A stretch of DNA of 64,000 nucleotides, taken from positions 310,001 to 374,000 of the forward strand of contig JAXLUJ010000002.1 of assembly GCA_046329575.1 (NCBI GenBank), given 5' to 3'. The notes under the pieces are model-generated. The model was not told where the DNA came from, searched no databases, and saw only the letters and a list, made by a program, of their open reading frames with translations. Below, piece after piece: positions 62,425 to 64,000 of the stretch. Each line of letters starts with the position of its first letter. Position 1 is the first letter of the stretch. The position numbers and the translations under genes are program-made. The stretch comes from UBA1941 sp046329575 (GTDB taxonomy: Bacteria > Bacteroidota > Bacteroidia > Chitinophagales > LD1).

Positions 62425-63046
62425 TTTTTTCTTTTTACTCTTTTCAATTTTAGTTATTGCATCGCAGGCGCAAACCTTTGCTGCAGTTAAAGATGAAGCC
62501 ACGCTGCGCCAAAAAATCGCTGCATCGGCAAAGGCCACAAAAAGTATCAAGGCTGATTTCGTTCAGGAAAAAAATGTGAGCATGCTGGCTGAAAAGCTGA
62601 TTTCTAAAGGCATTTTCGCTTTCCGTCAGAACAATCAGGTGCGCCTGGAATATCAACAGCCATTCCAATACCTGATGGTGATCAATAACGGAAAAATTAC
62701 CATCCGTGATGAAGCAAAAACTACGGTGATGGACATGCACAAGAGCAAAATGTTTCAGCAGATCAACAATATTATTGTGCAATGCGTTCAAGGCAATGTG
62801 GTGAACAGTACTGATTTTAAAGTGCAGCTTTCGGAAAGCGCGAACCAAATAAAAATGGAAATGACCCCGCTGAATAAAAATCTGAAAGACTTTTTCAATT
62901 CTATTGTGGTGCTTCTTGAAAAGAAAGATTTTAGTGTAGCGAAAATGATAATGAACGAAAAGTCGGGCGACTTTACAACCATATTATTTAAAAATAAAGA
63001 ACTGAATGCAACGCTTCCTGATAATTGGTTTGTGGTGGCTAAGTAG
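62414..63046 (+). CDS. LolA-like outer-membrane lipoprotein carrier protein
   Basis: 210 residues. Signal peptide ending in SQAQT. LolA/LppX-like half-barrel: ADFVQEKNVSMLAEKLISKGIF, NNQVRLEYQQPFQYLMVINNGKITI and VVLLEKKDFSVAKMIMNEKSGDFT. LolA carries lipoproteins, and LolA-like members of aryl-polyene and flexirubin clusters probably carry the pigment. Starts inside the deacetylase gene; its last 41 bases overlap the next gene in another frame. Confidence 0.8.
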   Translation: MIRNFFFLLFSILVIASQAQTFAAVKDEATLRQKIAASAKATKSIKADFVQEKNVSMLAEKLISKGIFAFRQNNQVRLEYQQPFQYLMVINNGKITIRDEAKTTVMDMHKSKMFQQINNIIVQCVQGNVVNSTDFKVQLSESANQIKMEMTPLNKNLKDFFNSIVVLLEKKDFSVAKMIMNEKSGDFTTILFKNKELNATLPDNWFVVAK

Positions 63047-63623
63047 TGTTTTTCTAAGTGGTTGTGTTTCCACTTCGAAAATGAAATGGATGGATGGTTT
63101 TACCAATTGTCCGGCCATTTATCGGCCGGCTGTTACGGATGCCAATTATCGCGCTCAAATCGATTTCGGGAAACGTCATTTCTCAGGCTTGGTGCTTTTC
63201 AAAATAATTGATGAGAAATGCCATGTGTTTTTTCTAACCGAAACCGGAATGAAGTTTTTTGATTTTGAATATGGCAACGGAAACATAAAAACCGCCTATA
63301 TTCTTCCGGCTCTTGATAAACGACCCATTGTCAATTTACTGCAACGAAGCTTTGAACCCCTGGTAGTTAGCCCTATTGAAAACCAAAAACGGCAGGAAAT
63401 TCGCACTGAGAAAGCCGTGTCGTTCTTGTTTCCCGAATTTAAACCGGCACGGCGCTATACAGCAATTGAGAAGTGCGAAAAATTGACGGAGATTGTGGAG
63501 TCAGGGAAACGTTCTTATTTTCTTAGCTACGGAAATTCAACAGCTCCTCAACACATCAGCTTTCATCAAAAGCAATTTCATCTTCAATTTGATTTAAGCC
63601 GAATGGAAGACGCTACGCCTTAA
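63006..63623 (+). CDS. small lipoprotein of unknown function in the LolA cluster
   Basis: 205 residues. Lipobox LSGC (residues 17-20). No family recognised; the mature part is about 180 residues of mixed beta strand, with a conserved-looking core KIIDEKCHVFFLTETGMKFFDFE and a basic C-terminal patch. Overlaps the LolA gene by 41 bases, so tightly coupled. Convergent with the dehydratase gene, overlapping by 11 bases. Position suggests a partner in the same pigment/lipid pathway. Confidence 0.65.
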   Translation: MQRFLIIGLWWLSSVFLSGCVSTSKMKWMDGFTNCPAIYRPAVTDANYRAQIDFGKRHFSGLVLFKIIDEKCHVFFLTETGMKFFDFEYGNGNIKTAYILPALDKRPIVNLLQRSFEPLVVSPIENQKRQEIRTEKAVSFLFPEFKPARRYTAIEKCEKLTEIVESGKRSYFLSYGNSTAPQHISFHQKQFHLQFDLSRMEDATP

Positions 63624-63993
63624 CCTGATATACGGCCTTCATTCTTGAAAAAATCATCGCCGGCTCATGCTGTGAAAAAATGGCGTTTATAGCGAAAGCT
63701 CCGTCTTCTTTCTTTTCGAAATTGATTTGAACGGCAATCTCGCGATCCGCAACAGGTTCCATGGGAGAAGGGAATTTTACTGATTGCACCCGCTGTACTT
63801 GCAACCTTTCACCTATTACGCTGCTGAATATTTCACCGGCCATTTGCATCTGGCAAACACCGGGAACTACCGGCCTTTCGGGAAAATGACCTTCAAATAC
63901 AGCATGGTGAGGTTGTAAAGTAATGATGGCTTGAATAGATTGCTCTGTGCGTTGGGCGCTTTTTAATTTGTAAAAACCGGTAGTTGCCTTCAT
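63613..63993 (-). CDS. FabA/FabZ-like 3-hydroxyacyl-ACP dehydratase-fold protein
   Basis: 126 residues. Hot-dog fold: HHAVFEGHFPERPVVPGVCQ matches the FabZ signature, with catalytic His36 in GHFP. Fourteen residues on, where FabZ has the catalytic Glu, there is Gln50. The C-terminus ends IFSRMKAVYQV. Genes of this type in flexirubin and aryl-polyene clusters work as dehydratases in the polyene synthase. Its start is seven bases from the window edge; upstream genes of the cluster lie outside. Could be an inactive partner subunit. Confidence 0.72.
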   Translation of the reverse strand: MKATTGFYKLKSAQRTEQSIQAIITLQPHHAVFEGHFPERPVVPGVCQMQMAGEIFSSVIGERLQVQRVQSVKFPSPMEPVADREIAVQINFEKKEDGAFAINAIFSQHEPAMIFSRMKAVYQVKA

Positions 63994-64000
63994 AGCATAA

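Noticed and set aside
1..64000. tRNA, rRNA, transposase, integrase, toxin-antitoxin or restriction genes
   Set aside because: I looked for cloverleaf-like segments, rRNA consensus stretches and mobile or defence gene motifs in all gaps and large frames and found none. Repeats here are small and non-coding or coding-internal.

Overview
The window is a gene-dense piece of a Bacteroidota chromosome. This follows from a type IX secretion system (T9SS) block (porU, a porP/sprF-family gene, gldJ), two T9SS cargo proteins with type A and type B C-terminal signals, a TonB-dependent receptor with carboxypeptidase-like N-terminal domains, a TamB-like protein, a DUF983 protein, and promoter boxes of the TAnnTTTG type in place of a sigma70 -10 box. 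A non-flavobacterial, Chitinophagales- or Sphingobacteriales-like lineage is my guess; there is no rRNA, tRNA, CRISPR array, prophage or transposase gene to refine it.

Layout. 1-4.7 kb: the end of tamB, a YdcF/SanA-like lipoprotein and small membrane proteins. 4.7-11.6 kb: housekeeping genes (purC, phoH, S-adenosyl-L-methionine hydroxide adenosyltransferase, PhoD-like phosphatase, lipid A acyltransferase, a thioredoxin-like protein, a YjjG-type nucleotidase, methylmalonyl-CoA epimerase, an A-type Fe-S carrier). 11.9-19.9 kb: porU, porP/sprF, gldJ and murF. 19.9-28.4 kb: aroQ, a polytopic membrane protein, tcdA, a TlpA-like redoxin, an M23 peptidase, yidC, a DUF983 protein and a FemAB/GNAT-like protein. 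28.5-39.3 kb: two T9SS cargo proteins flanking an acylase, a ceramidase-family protein and an acyl-CoA dehydrogenase. 39.3-45.8 kb: fbp, divIC/ftsB, an rRNA methyltransferase, a repeat protein of unknown function, a YdeI/DUF1905 protein, a sugar reductase and lpdA; two copies of a GC-rich dispersed element lie at 41.7 and 44.3 kb. 46-52.6 kb: TonB receptor, esterase and M16 peptidase. 52.7-59.6 kb: a LytTR two-component pair, fabG, a VWA membrane protein, an RsmF-like methyltransferase and a lipoprotein. 59.6-64 kb: a saccharopine-dehydrogenase-like enzyme, rlmB, then polysaccharide deacetylase, LolA, a lipoprotein and a FabZ-like dehydratase, which look like the left edge of a flexirubin/aryl-polyene-type cluster continuing past the window.

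The envelope is the common theme: secretion and anchoring of surface proteins (PorU, GldJ, PorP, YidC, TamB, LolA), peptidoglycan (MurF, M23, FemAB-like, DivIC), and outer-membrane lipid (acyltransferase). The most notable non-gene signals are a promoter-like octamer lying exactly four bases upstream of many start codons (apparent leaderless transcription), back-to-back overlapping promoter boxes between porU and porP, a pair of related GC-rich elements of which one supplies a start codon, and convergent gene ends that nearly always touch or overlap. I did not find a clearly new multi-gene system; the strongest unknown is the nine-repeat secreted protein at 41.8 kb.
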